A stretch of 64,000 bases of DNA from Streptomyces sp. NBRC 110611 (lineage in GTDB: Bacteria; Actinomycetota; Actinomycetes; Streptomycetales; Streptomycetaceae). The stretch spans positions 68,347-132,346 of the forward strand of contig NZ_BBUY01000017.1 in the NCBI RefSeq assembly GCF_001590865.1, in the 5' to 3' direction. The notes under the pieces are model-generated. The model had not been told where the DNA came from. It did no database searches and was given only the letters and a program-made list of their open reading frames with translations. The position numbers and the translations under genes are program-made. This document shows, in pieces, positions 33,466 to 42,474 of this stretch (positions within the stretch are counted from its first letter, which is position 1; each line of letters opens with the position of its first letter).

Positions 33466-33508
33466 GGGCGCGGGCCGGGACCCTGAACGGGGGGCCCGGC
33501 CCGCGCCC
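33466..33508. terminator. strong hairpin between convergent genes
   Basis: A perfect 14-bp stem (GGGCGCGGGCCGGG with CCCGGCCCGCGCCC) with a 15-base loop, followed by TTCC, between the helical-repeat membrane gene and the DUF6328 gene. Confidence 0.75.
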
Positions 33509-33552
33509 TTCCGGCATCGGCCCACGGAGACCGGGCAGACGGCGACCGGGAG

Positions 33553-34056
33553 TCAGCCCTGATCCCCGGACGAGTACCGGTGCAGCACCCAGGCCGGCAG
33601 CGCGAACCAGCAGACCATGAACCAGGCGACCACCCCCGCGACGAGCCAGGGGACGGCCCGACTGTCCAACGCGATCCGCAGGATCAGCAGCAGCGCCGAG
33701 GTCACGGTCAGCAGCAGCAGGACGATCCCGGTCAGGGCCAGCCGCGAGGCCCAGGTCACCGTCTCCGGCTTCAGCCGGTGGCCGGCGACCAGCCGGTGGA
33801 AGGTCACCGTGCCGATCAGCGCCCCGGTGGTCGCCGCGCCCAGCAGCACCGTCACCACGTAGATGGTCCGGTCGGTCGCCCCCAGCGTCGCGAAGCGTGG
33901 GGTGAAGACCACGGTGAGCAGGAACCCGAAGAGGATCTGCACCCCGATCTGGATGACCCGTACCTCCTGCAGAAGCTCGACCCACCGCCGGTCGGCGCGC
34001 TCCTCCGGCGTCTCGTGGCGGCCGCGCGACGTCCGGCGCGCATCCGGCGACTCCAT
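33553..34056 (-). CDS. DUF6328-like membrane protein
   Basis: A 167-residue protein with a basic N-terminus (ETPEERADRRWVELLQEVRVIQIGVQILFGFLL), then four transmembrane helices. The motif ELLQEVRVIQIGVQILFGFLLT...F is the hallmark of DUF6328 proteins, common in actinobacteria and without known function. ATG 34056 is chosen; upstream sequence in frame is Pro/Gly-only and unlike the family. It is downstream of the ClpC-like gene on the same strand with a gap of about 110 bases. Confidence 0.75.
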   Translation of the reverse strand: MESPDARRTSRGRHETPEERADRRWVELLQEVRVIQIGVQILFGFLLTVVFTPRFATLGATDRTIYVVTVLLGAATTGALIGTVTFHRLVAGHRLKPETVTWASRLALTGIVLLLLTVTSALLLILRIALDSRAVPWLVAGVVAWFMVCWFALPAWVLHRYSSGDQG

Positions 34057-34168
34057 CCGGCCTCTCCCGTCTGCCCGGCCCAGGTTCCGGCGCCCAGGCC
34101 CCGGCCCAGGTTCCGGCCCAGGCCCCGGACCGCCCGGCACCGCCCGGCGCTGCCCCCGGGCTACCGCT

Positions 34169-36721
34169 TCACCGCTTCACGCTGGTGCGGAACGCCAGCT
34201 CGTCGTCCTTCACCTCCACCCGCACCTCGTCCCCGGACGACAGCGCCCCGTCGAGCAGCAGCCGCGAGAGCGCGTTGTCCACCTCGCGCTGAATGGTGCG
34301 CCGCAGCGGCCGCGCCCCGTACTCGGGCTGGTGGCCACGGTGGGTGAGCCAGTCCACGGCCTCCGGTGTGAACTCCACCGAGATGTCCTGGGCGTGCAGC
34401 CGGCGGCGGGTCCCCTCCAGCAGCAGACCGGTGATCCGGCGCAGCTGCTGGTCGGTGAGCCGGCGGAAGACGATGATCTCGTCGAGCCGGTTGAGGAACT
34501 CCGGGCGGAAGTGCTCGCGCAGGCTCGCCAGCGCCCGCTCCCGCGCCCCGTCGCCGCCCTCCGCCCCCGTGATGTCCGGGCCGAAGCCCAGCACCCCGCG
34601 ACCGCCGCTGAGCGCCTCGGAGCCCAGGTTGCTGGTCATCACGATGACGGTGTTCTTGAAGTCGACGGTCCGGCCCTGGGAGTCGGTCAGATGCCCGTCG
34701 TCGAGCACCTGGAGCAGCATGTTGAACACGTCCGGGTGGGCCTTCTCCACCTCGTCGAGCAGCAGCAGCGAGTACGGGTGGCGCCGCACCGCCTCGGTCA
34801 GCTGCCCGGCGTCCTCGTGGCCGATGTATCCCGGAGGCGCGCCCACCAGCCGGCTGACGGTGTGCCGCTCCTGGAACTCGCTCATGTCCAGCCGCACCAT
34901 GCGGTCCTCGCTGCCGAACAGCGCCTCGGCGAGCGCCCGGGCCAGCTCCGTCTTGCCCACGCCGGTAGGGCCGAGGAAGAGGAAGCTGCCGATCGGGCGC
35001 TCGGGGTCGGACAGGCCGGCCCGCGAGCGCAGGATCGCCTCGGAGACCGCCGTGACCGCGTCGTCCTGCCCGATCACCCGGTCGTGCAGCCGGTCCGCCA
35101 GTCCCAGCAGCCGCTCCTTCTCCTCCTGGGTCAGGCTGCTGACCGGCACCCCCGTCTGCCGCGACACGATCTCCGCGACGTCCTCCGCGGTGACCTCCAC
35201 GATCGTGCCGTCGCCGCGCGCCCGGGAGCCCTGGGCCGCGTCGATCCGCGCGGTCAGCTCGGTGATCCGGTCCCGCAGCTCGGTGGCCCGTTCGTACTGC
35301 TCCGACGCGACCGCCTGGTCCTTGTCCACGGCCAGCTGCGCCACCTCGCGCTCCAGCGCCCGTACGTCGGTGGTCTTGGCGCCCGAACGGAGCCGGACCC
35401 GGGCGCCCGCCTGGTCGATCAGGTCGATGGCCTTGTCGGGCAGGAAGCGGTGGGCGATATAGCGGTCCGACAGCTCGACGGCGGCCAGCAGCGCCTCGGG
35501 GGTGTAGCGGACCTGGTGGTGCGCCTCGTAGCGGTCCTGGAGGCCGCGCAGGATCTCCACCGTGTCGGCGACGGTCGGCTCGGGCACCAGGATGGGCTGG
35601 AAGCGGCGGGCGAGGGCGGCGTCCTTCTCGATGTACCGCCGGTACTCCTCCAGCGTCGTGGCACCGATGACGTGCAGCTCCCCGCGGGCCAGGGCGGGCT
35701 TGAGCATATTGCTCGTGTCCAGGGCGCCGCCCTCCCCGGTGCCGCCACCGGCCCCGACGACCGTGTGCAGCTCGTCGATGAAGATGATCAGCGAGTCGGG
35801 GTGGGCGCGGACCTCCTCCATGATCCCGTTCATCCGCTCCTCGAAGTCCCCGCGGTAGCGGGTGCCCGCGAGAACCGCCGTCAGGTCCAGGGCGACCACC
35901 CGGCGCCCCGCCAGGGTCTCCGGGACCTCCCCGTCGGCGAGCCGCTGCGCCAGCCCCTCCACGATCGCGGTCTTCCCGACGCCCGCGTCACCGACCAGCA
36001 CCGGGTTGTTCTTCCCCCGGCGGGAGAGCACCTCGATGGTCTGCTCGATCTGCTCGTCGCGGCCGATCACCGGGTCGATCCGGCCCGCCCGGGCCAGGTC
36101 GGTCAGATCGCGGCTGAACTTGTCGAGGGTGGGGGTGTCGTGCTTGGGCGGGGCGCCGTGCTCGCCGGGGCCGTGCTGCGGCCCGTGGCCGCCCTGCGGG
36201 GTGGCGTGCGGCTCGAAGTGCGCGAGGGTCAGCATCCGTCCCGCCGCCGAGTCCGGGTTGGCCGCCAGCGCGTCGAGCACATGCTCCGGGCCGATGTACG
36301 AGGCCCCGTTGTCCAGCGCCAGCTCGTGCGCGCCCAGCAGGGCCCGTTTGACCGCCGGGGTCACCGCGACGCTGGACTGCTTGGGGCCGCTGCCCGCGCC
36401 GCGGTCGATCTCCGCCGCCAGCGCGTCGGGGTCCGCCCCGGCCTGCCGGAGCAGGGTCCGGGTCGGCTCCGCGCTCAGCGCGGCCCGCAGCAGGTGCTCG
36501 GTACCCAGCTCGGGGCTGCCGTGCTCGGCGGCGTAGGCGGCCGCGGAGGTCACCAGATCCCGGGCGGGCCCGCTCATCAGGCGTGCGATGTCCGCGTGCC
36601 GGGGCAGCGACTGCCCGGCCTCGCCGCTCCCGGACGGCACCGCGCCGCCGAAGAAGCGCGCGAGGAATTCACTGAACGGGTCCGGGCCGTAACCCTCCGG
36701 ACCCACGAATCCATTGCTCAT
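34169..36721 (-). CDS. ClpC/ClpB-like AAA+ unfoldase
   Basis: An 850-residue Hsp100 ATPase. A Clp N-domain sits at about 45-185 (two repeats). D1 has Walker A GDAGVGKT and Walker B IIFIDELHT. A middle UVR-like segment (KDQAVASEQYERATELRDRITEL) points to ClpC rather than ClpB. D2 has GPTGVGKTELA and LLLDEVEKAHPDVFN, and a C-terminal D2-small domain with GARPLRRTIQ. The first 40 residues are Gly/Pro-rich and unusual. This looks like an accessory stress paralogue in an arm region, not the core clpC. No HAIR or CIRCE element was seen upstream. Confidence 0.9.
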   Translation of the reverse strand: MSNGFVGPEGYGPDPFSEFLARFFGGAVPSGSGEAGQSLPRHADIARLMSGPARDLVTSAAAYAAEHGSPELGTEHLLRAALSAEPTRTLLRQAGADPDALAAEIDRGAGSGPKQSSVAVTPAVKRALLGAHELALDNGASYIGPEHVLDALAANPDSAAGRMLTLAHFEPHATPQGGHGPQHGPGEHGAPPKHDTPTLDKFSRDLTDLARAGRIDPVIGRDEQIEQTIEVLSRRGKNNPVLVGDAGVGKTAIVEGLAQRLADGEVPETLAGRRVVALDLTAVLAGTRYRGDFEERMNGIMEEVRAHPDSLIIFIDELHTVVGAGGGTGEGGALDTSNMLKPALARGELHVIGATTLEEYRRYIEKDAALARRFQPILVPEPTVADTVEILRGLQDRYEAHHQVRYTPEALLAAVELSDRYIAHRFLPDKAIDLIDQAGARVRLRSGAKTTDVRALEREVAQLAVDKDQAVASEQYERATELRDRITELTARIDAAQGSRARGDGTIVEVTAEDVAEIVSRQTGVPVSSLTQEEKERLLGLADRLHDRVIGQDDAVTAVSEAILRSRAGLSDPERPIGSFLFLGPTGVGKTELARALAEALFGSEDRMVRLDMSEFQERHTVSRLVGAPPGYIGHEDAGQLTEAVRRHPYSLLLLDEVEKAHPDVFNMLLQVLDDGHLTDSQGRTVDFKNTVIVMTSNLGSEALSGGRGVLGFGPDITGAEGGDGARERALASLREHFRPEFLNRLDEIIVFRRLTDQQLRRITGLLLEGTRRRLHAQDISVEFTPEAVDWLTHRGHQPEYGARPLRRTIQREVDNALSRLLLDGALSSGDEVRVEVKDDELAFRTSVKR

Positions 36722-36878
36722 GTGTGTCCGTTCCGCTGCCACGGCGGTACCGCGACATGCTGCCTTGTCGGGGCCTGGGCCCTGTCGTCACACTCCCGCC
36801 CGCCCCGGCGGGGGCCCGGAGGACGAGTCCTCATACCTCGCTCGCCACTCCACTGCTTCAGGATCGGTTCCAGCGGAG

Positions 36879-39236
36879 TCATCCGCACCCGGGCGGGGCG
36901 GCGGCCGACAGCTCGCGGTGGATCCGGGCGAGGTCGGAGGTGAGCGCGTCGAGCCAGATGACCGAGTCGACCAGGAGCGCGGCGGAGACCGCGCGGGCGT
37001 CCTGGTCGGGGACGTCCTGCGGGACGTGCGGGACGACGGCCAGCAGGGCGCGGGTGTCCAGCGCCGGGGGAGCGCCGGGCGGTGCGGGGCCACCGTGGTC
37101 GCTGCGGAGGTAGCGGGACAGGTCCCGGTAGGCGGCGGCCGTGGCGCCGGAGGCCTGCCGCAGCCAGGCGCCGACCTCCCGCCGGTCGATCCGGCCCGGC
37201 CGGCCGGGCAGCGTCCGTTCGCCGCGCCGGGCGTCCGCCCCGGCGACCACCACCGCCAGCCAGTCCGGCTGCCGGTCCGGCTCCGTCCTCGGTTCGCTCT
37301 CGAACTGGGACAGGCTCTCCTGCGCGAGGATCAGCGCGCGGTTGATCGCGGCGATGCCGTCGGCGCCTGGGCCGGCCCCGGCCCCGGCCCAGGCCGCCGG
37401 GACGTCGCCCGTCGTGCGGTCGACGACCCGCGCGGTGGTCCGCCCGATGGCGTCGGCGACGGCTGTGCACAGCTCCGCCATGCTCCTGCGGACCTCGCTC
37501 CCGGCGCCGCGCGGCCAGGCCACCAGGCCGCAGATCAGTCCGATGACGCTGCCGACCAGCACATCCTCCACCCGGACCGGCGCGAGCAGCCAGGTGACCG
37601 GCGAGACCTGCGCGAAGAGCAGGGCGACGATCAGGGTGAAGCCGCCCTGTGCCCAGGCGAGCCCGCGCAGCGGCCCGACGAGGAAGACGGTCAGCATCAG
37701 CGGCGGCAGCACCACCGCGTACACCACCGGACGGTCATGGACCGCCGCCAGCAGCCCGCCGGCCAGCCCCGCGCCGACCAGCGTGCCGATGAGCGCCTGG
37801 CGGACCGCGGACCGGGTCTCCAGGCTCGTCGTACGGATCAGGGTGAGCGTCGCCAGCAGCACCCAGAAGCCGTGCTGCAGATTGAGTACTCCGGCGACGG
37901 CCCGGGCCGCGGCCAGCCCGAGCGCGAACCGGCAGGCGTTCTGGAAGATCACCGAGCGGGGGGTGAGATGGGTGGTCAGCCGCTGCCACCACAGCTCGGG
38001 GGCGCGGGCCCGCGCGTACAGGAAGGAGTGCCCGCCCGGGTTCCGGTCGACGCTGCGGTCGCCGAGCAGCAGCCGGGTGGACAGCACCAGGGTCTCGGCG
38101 GCGTCGGCGGCCTGCACCACCAGCGACCGGCGGCGCAGCCGGTCCAGCTGTTCGTCGGTGCTCAGGTGCTCCAGGGCGTCCAGGGCCCGGCGGGTGCGGG
38201 CCGCGGCCAGCGCGTCCTGGAGGGCCGTCGCGGACGGCCGCCCCGTGCCGGGCCGCAGCCGCTCCCGGCGCGGCGGCAGCGCGGCCACGCGGGCCCGCCG
38301 CCGTTCGTTCTCCCGTAGCGCCATGGCCGTCTCGCGTACGGCGGCGCCGATGGTCCGCAGCAGTGCGGCCGTCTGCGGGCGGAACGCGCGGTACGCCCCG
38401 GGCGTGGTGTGCACGGCGGCCAGCCTGGCCAGCAGGGTGCGGACGGCCTCGGCGGTGTGGATCAGCGCCTTGTTGGCGAGCGTGGGGGCGGCGGGCATAT
38501 CGGCCGCGGGGACGCGGTCCGGCCGCAGCGCCTCCGCGGCCGCATCGGCCCGGGCGAGGGCGGGGCCCGGTGCGGGGCCGCCGCGGTGCTCGGCGAGGTC
38601 CGCCGCCGCGTCGGCGGCCTCGGCCAGCAGCCGGCGGAACGGCGGGGTGGCCGGTTCCGGCAGGATGAAGCGCTGGGCCAGCACGAGCAGGGCGGTGCCC
38701 AGCAGATAGCCGGACAGCCGCTGCGCCAGGGTGTCAGGGGCGTAGGGCGGGAAGCACGGGAGGATGTAGAGCAGCTGCATTCCCGGTGCCGCGGCGGCGA
38801 CCCGCGGCCCGGTGGTGCCGGCGTAGGCGACCAGGAAGCCGATGACCAGCATGCCGAGGACGGCCGCCCAGGTCCGGATCGCCAGCACGGTGCCCAGGCC
38901 GACGAGCGCCAGGCCGGCCGGGACCGCGGTGAGGAGGGTCTCGGCGCGCTGGCGCCCGGAGCCGGGGATCCGGGCGAGCGCGCCCAGCGCGACCACGGTG
39001 AAGGTGGCGTACAGGGACGTCACGGTCTGGCCGAGCCCGTAGCGGCAGACGTAGAAGGCGGTACAGGCGGCGACCGTCACCCGGACCGCGGTGCCGACCA
39101 CCGGCCGTCGGGTGTGCAGGGTGTGCCGGCCGTGCTCCAGCAGATAGCGCAGTCGGCGCAGTACGGCCCGGAGGGGCACCGACCCGACGGGCCCGTCGGC
39201 CGTCCGCTGCGGGGGAGCTCCCTGCTGCGACCTCAC
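36879..39236 (-). CDS. FUSC-family membrane protein (aromatic acid exporter-like)
   Basis: A 785-residue protein with two membrane blocks separated by a long cytoplasmic helical stretch: helices at about 35-160 (VVGTAVRVTVAACTAFYV..., LLTAVPAGLALVGLGTVLAI) and 400-530 (FALGLAAARAVAGVL, LMLTVFLVGPLRGLAW, VLVGSVIGLICGLVAWPRG). This is the FUSC/AaeB layout, associated with export of aromatic acids or fusaric acid. GTG 39236 overlaps the dehydrogenase end closely (stop at 39244), suggesting coupling. The exact start is unsure. Confidence 0.8.
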   Translation of the reverse strand: MRSQQGAPPQRTADGPVGSVPLRAVLRRLRYLLEHGRHTLHTRRPVVGTAVRVTVAACTAFYVCRYGLGQTVTSLYATFTVVALGALARIPGSGRQRAETLLTAVPAGLALVGLGTVLAIRTWAAVLGMLVIGFLVAYAGTTGPRVAAAAPGMQLLYILPCFPPYAPDTLAQRLSGYLLGTALLVLAQRFILPEPATPPFRRLLAEAADAAADLAEHRGGPAPGPALARADAAAEALRPDRVPAADMPAAPTLANKALIHTAEAVRTLLARLAAVHTTPGAYRAFRPQTAALLRTIGAAVRETAMALRENERRRARVAALPPRRERLRPGTGRPSATALQDALAAARTRRALDALEHLSTDEQLDRLRRRSLVVQAADAAETLVLSTRLLLGDRSVDRNPGGHSFLYARARAPELWWQRLTTHLTPRSVIFQNACRFALGLAAARAVAGVLNLQHGFWVLLATLTLIRTTSLETRSAVRQALIGTLVGAGLAGGLLAAVHDRPVVYAVVLPPLMLTVFLVGPLRGLAWAQGGFTLIVALLFAQVSPVTWLLAPVRVEDVLVGSVIGLICGLVAWPRGAGSEVRRSMAELCTAVADAIGRTTARVVDRTTGDVPAAWAGAGAGPGADGIAAINRALILAQESLSQFESEPRTEPDRQPDWLAVVVAGADARRGERTLPGRPGRIDRREVGAWLRQASGATAAAYRDLSRYLRSDHGGPAPPGAPPALDTRALLAVVPHVPQDVPDQDARAVSAALLVDSVIWLDALTSDLARIHRELSAAAPPGCG

Positions 39237-39243
39237 CCCTCCA

Positions 39244-40266
39244 CTATTGGCCAGCGGACCCCGGTCCGCACCGCGCCCAGGAGGGACCCGCCGCGAGCAC
39301 CCGCGTACGGCACTCGGCCGGTGTGCCCCAGGTGTCCCGCAGGGGGCGGGCCTTGCGGATCCACAGGGAGAGGTCCGGTTCCGCCGTGTAGCCGAGGGCG
39401 CCGTGCAGTTGCAGCGCCGTACGGGCCGCGGCGTGGCCCGCTTCGCCCGCCGCGACCTTCGCCGCCGCCACCTCGCCCGTGGCCGACGGGGCGTCCGCCG
39501 CCACCGCCAGGGCCGCCGCGTACACCAGCGGCTGGGCGAACTCCAGCGCGCTGAAAGTGTCCGCCAGCCGGTGCTTGACCGCCTGGAACGACCCGATCGG
39601 CACGCCGAACTGGGTGCGCTGCCGGACGTACGAGACGGTCGCCGCCAGGAGGGCGCGGCCGAGGCCGAGGCACTGCGCCGCGGTGGCCAGCCGCGCGACG
39701 TCGACGGCGTGGGCGGCGGCCGCGGCCACCTCCGGGCCCCGGGCCAGGACCGTGCCGCCGAGCGGACGGGACAGCCGCCGCGCCGGATCGAGGCAGGGCT
39801 GCACCGGGCCGTGTGTGACCGTACGGCGTACGGTGTCGCCCCGGACGACCAGGACGGTGTCGGCGGCATCCGCGTCCAGGGCGAACGGCACCCCGACGCA
39901 CAGCCCGACCATGGCATCACCGGACGCGATCCGCGGCAGCCACGCGCCGGCCGCGTCACGGTCCCCGAGCCGGTCCAGGAACGCGGCCGCGGCCACCGTC
40001 TCCACCAGTGGCCCCGGCGCCGCGTGACGTCCCAACGCGCCGAAGGCGACGGCCAGTTCGACCGGGAGCGGTCCCGCGCCGGTATGCCGTTCCGGCACGG
40101 CGAGCCCGAACACCCCCGCCGCCGCGAGCCGCGCCCACAGCTCCCGGCCGGGCCGGTGCTCCCCGGCGGCCCAGGCGCGTACCGCCGCCGGCGTGCCGGA
40201 CGACGCCAGCATGCCGTCGAGCATCCGGCCGAACTCCCGCTGCTCGGCGGTGAGGAGAAAGCGCAT
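39244..40266 (-). CDS. acyl-CoA dehydrogenase, FadE18-like subunit
   Basis: A 340-residue acyl-CoA dehydrogenase. It is shorter than usual and shows the C-terminal FAD-domain helices (QRTQFGVPIGSFQAVKHRLADTFSALE, ALQLHGALGYTAEPDLSLWIRKA), while the N-terminal substrate segment is reduced. Its ATG overlaps the stop of the upstream dehydrogenase (ATGA). Actinobacterial steroid degradation uses heteromeric FadE pairs of one long and one short subunit, such as FadE17/FadE18, and the order EchA13-like, long FadE, short FadE seen here matches that of Mycobacterium tuberculosis Rv1935c-Rv1933c. The orthology is inferred. Confidence 0.85.
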   Translation of the reverse strand: MRFLLTAEQREFGRMLDGMLASSGTPAAVRAWAAGEHRPGRELWARLAAAGVFGLAVPERHTGAGPLPVELAVAFGALGRHAAPGPLVETVAAAAFLDRLGDRDAAGAWLPRIASGDAMVGLCVGVPFALDADAADTVLVVRGDTVRRTVTHGPVQPCLDPARRLSRPLGGTVLARGPEVAAAAAHAVDVARLATAAQCLGLGRALLAATVSYVRQRTQFGVPIGSFQAVKHRLADTFSALEFAQPLVYAAALAVAADAPSATGEVAAAKVAAGEAGHAAARTALQLHGALGYTAEPDLSLWIRKARPLRDTWGTPAECRTRVLAAGPSWARCGPGSAGQ

Positions 40267-41435
40267 CACCCACGCCCTTTCGGCAGCCCCAGCAACCGCT
40301 CCGCAATGATGTTCCGCTGGATCTCATTGGTGCCGGCGTAGACCGGCCCGGCGAGGGAGAAGGTGTAGCCCTCGGCCCATCTGCCGTGTGCCGGGGCCTC
40401 GTCGGCGCCGTCGGCGAGCATGCCGTACGGGCCGAGCAGATCCAGTGCGGTCTCGTGCAGGGCGATGTCCAGCTCGGACCAGAACACCTTGGTCAGGCTC
40501 GACTCGGCGCCGGGCGGTCCGGCCTCGGCCGGCCGGGAGGCCTGCGCGTAGCCGAAGAGCTGATAGGCGCGGGCGCCGATCAGGGCGTCGGCCACCCGGC
40601 CGCCGAGCGCCGGGTCGGCCGCTCCGGGAGCCGCCCGCCACAGCGCGGCCAGCCGCTCGGCGGCGGCCATGAAGCGCCCCGGACTGCGCAGCGTCAGGCC
40701 GCGTTCCCGGCCGGCCGTGCTCATCGCCACCCGCCAGCCCTGCCCCGGCTCACCGATGACATCCGCGTCGGGCACGAACACGCCGTCCAGGAACAGCTCG
40801 GCGAAGGCCGGTTTGCCGTCCAGCCGGCCGATGGGCCGCACCGTCACACCCGGTGCGCGCAGCGGGAACATCAGATACGTCAGCCCCTGGTGCGGCCGCC
40901 CGGTACCCGGCTCGCTGCGGAACAGGCCGAACGCGCGGTCGGCGAAGGCGGCCCGGGACGACCAGGTCTTCTGCCCGCTGACACGCCAGCCGCCGTCGGT
41001 GCGTACGGCCGTGGAGCGCAGCGACGCCAGATCCGAGCCGGCCTCCGGCTCCGACCACGCCTGCGCCCAGATCACCTCGCCCCGTGCCATGGGGCCGAGG
41101 AGGCGGGCGCGCTGTTCACCGGTGCCGTACTCGAAGAGGGTGGGGGCGAGGAGGCTGATGCCGTTCTGGGCGACCCGGCCGGGAGCGCCCGCGGCGTGGT
41201 ACTCCTCCTCGAAGACCAGCCACTCCAGCAGCGAGGCGCCGCGGCCGCCGTACTCCTCGGGCCAGGAGACCACCGACCAGCGGTCCGCGGCGAGCCGGTG
41301 CTCCCACTCCCGGTGGGCGGCGAATCCCTCCGCGGTCTCCAGGGACGGCAGCGGGGCGGCGGGGACGTTCGCGGTGAGCCAGGCCCGGGCCTCGGCCCGG
41401 AAGTCCTCCTCCGCGGCGGTGAAGTCGAGGTCCAT
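40266..41435 (-). CDS. acyl-CoA dehydrogenase, FadE17/FadE30-like subunit
   Basis: A 389-residue acyl-CoA dehydrogenase: N-terminal helical domain (DFTAAEEDFRAEARAWLTANVP), middle beta domain with WAQAWSEPEAGSDLASLRSTA and GQKTWSS flavin contacts, and C-terminal domain ending YAGTNEIQRNIIAERLLGLP, the family signature. It is translationally coupled by overlaps to the hydratase upstream (one base) and the short dehydrogenase downstream. Steroid-type FadE members often need such a partner. It could instead be the FadE30 equivalent of HIP degradation. Confidence 0.88.
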   Translation of the reverse strand: MDLDFTAAEEDFRAEARAWLTANVPAAPLPSLETAEGFAAHREWEHRLAADRWSVVSWPEEYGGRGASLLEWLVFEEEYHAAGAPGRVAQNGISLLAPTLFEYGTGEQRARLLGPMARGEVIWAQAWSEPEAGSDLASLRSTAVRTDGGWRVSGQKTWSSRAAFADRAFGLFRSEPGTGRPHQGLTYLMFPLRAPGVTVRPIGRLDGKPAFAELFLDGVFVPDADVIGEPGQGWRVAMSTAGRERGLTLRSPGRFMAAAERLAALWRAAPGAADPALGGRVADALIGARAYQLFGYAQASRPAEAGPPGAESSLTKVFWSELDIALHETALDLLGPYGMLADGADEAPAHGRWAEGYTFSLAGPVYAGTNEIQRNIIAERLLGLPKGRG

Positions 41436-42385
41436 CAGGCCTCCGCCGCGCGGGGGTTCGCCGGCTCCGTCCCGCCGGGCCGCCGGGCCGCCGCTCCGGA
41501 GCGCTGCCGCATCGCGTCGACGTCCATACCGCCCAGCGGGTCGGCGGCGGTCTCGGCGTTGTGCGCGTGCGCGAGGTGGTGCAGGGCGAACGCCGCGTCC
41601 AGGCCGGGGTGCAGGCCCTGAAGGTCCTCGGCCTGGTTGACGGCGCGCTTGGCCAGTGCCAGTCCGAGCCGCGGCAGCTCCGCGATCCGCAAAGCCAACT
41701 CACCGGCCCGGTCGGCCAGTTCGTGCCGCGGTACGACCCGGTTGACCATCCCCAGCTCGTACGCCCGCCGGGCGGACATCCGGTCGCCGGTGTAGAGGAA
41801 CTCCTTGGCGACGCGCGGTGGCATCACCCACGGGTGGGCGAAGTACTCCACACCCGGGATGCCCATCCGTACGACCGGGTCGGCGAAGAAGGCGTCCTCG
41901 GTGGCGACGATCAGATCGCAGACCCAGGCGAGCATCAGGCCGCCCGCCACACACGCCCCCTGGACCGCGGCGATCACCGGCTTGGGGAGCTCCCGCCAGC
42001 GGCGGCACATGCCCAGGTAGACCTCCGACTCGCGGGCGAAGCGCTGCTCGGCGCCCGCCTTGTCCGAGTGGTCCCACCACAGCCCCGCGGCGCGGTCGAA
42101 GGGGAGGTGGGCATCGCGCCCGGGGGAGCCGATGTCATGGCCCGCGGAGAAGTGCCGGCCCGCGCCGGCCAGCACCACCACCTTGACCTCGTCGTCGGCC
42201 GCGGCGCGGTAAAAAGCGCGGTCGAGAGCGTAGGTCATCGCGGAATTCTGGGCGTTGCGGTACTCCGGGCGGTTCATGGTGACGGTCGCGACCGGGCCCT
42301 GGAGGCTGTAGCGCACGGGCGCCTCGGTGGCGCCGGGACTGTGGTCGCCGTAGCGCACCGGCTCGTCGTCGTGGGCAGTGGCCAT
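41435..42385 (-). CDS. enoyl-CoA hydratase, EchA13-like
   Basis: A 316-residue crotonase-fold enzyme. Oxyanion-hole segments are HFSAGHDIG and GACVAGGLMLAWVCDL; the FFADPVVRMGIPGVEYFAHPW loop is distinctive and differs from the classical Glu/Glu pair, so the reaction may not be plain hydration. It leads the echA13-fadE17-fadE18-like trio and starts behind the KstR2-like operator at 42419. Length and neighbourhood match M. tuberculosis EchA13 (318 residues, by recall). Confidence 0.85.
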   Translation of the reverse strand: MATAHDDEPVRYGDHSPGATEAPVRYSLQGPVATVTMNRPEYRNAQNSAMTYALDRAFYRAAADDEVKVVVLAGAGRHFSAGHDIGSPGRDAHLPFDRAAGLWWDHSDKAGAEQRFARESEVYLGMCRRWRELPKPVIAAVQGACVAGGLMLAWVCDLIVATEDAFFADPVVRMGIPGVEYFAHPWVMPPRVAKEFLYTGDRMSARRAYELGMVNRVVPRHELADRAGELALRIAELPRLGLALAKRAVNQAEDLQGLHPGLDAAFALHHLAHAHNAETAADPLGGMDVDAMRQRSGAAARRPGGTEPANPRAAEA

Positions 42386-42418
42386 CTCCCGCCTCTCCTT
42401 CGGTGGACGGGCAACTTC

Positions 42419-42434
42419 CCTAACAAGCGTTTGG
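42419..42434. promoter_or_regulatory. KstR2-like operator, first copy
   Basis: CCTAACAAGCGTTTGG lies in the divergent gap between the EchA13-like and IpdF-like genes. It agrees with the KstR2 consensus AnCAAGnnCTTGnT at all but two positions and is 15/16 identical to the site at 47910-47925 (reverse strand). The regulator itself is not in this window. Confidence 0.65.
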
Positions 42435-42474
42435 CAGGCTAGCGTACGGCCATGTGCAGCGTCGAGGCCCGCCC

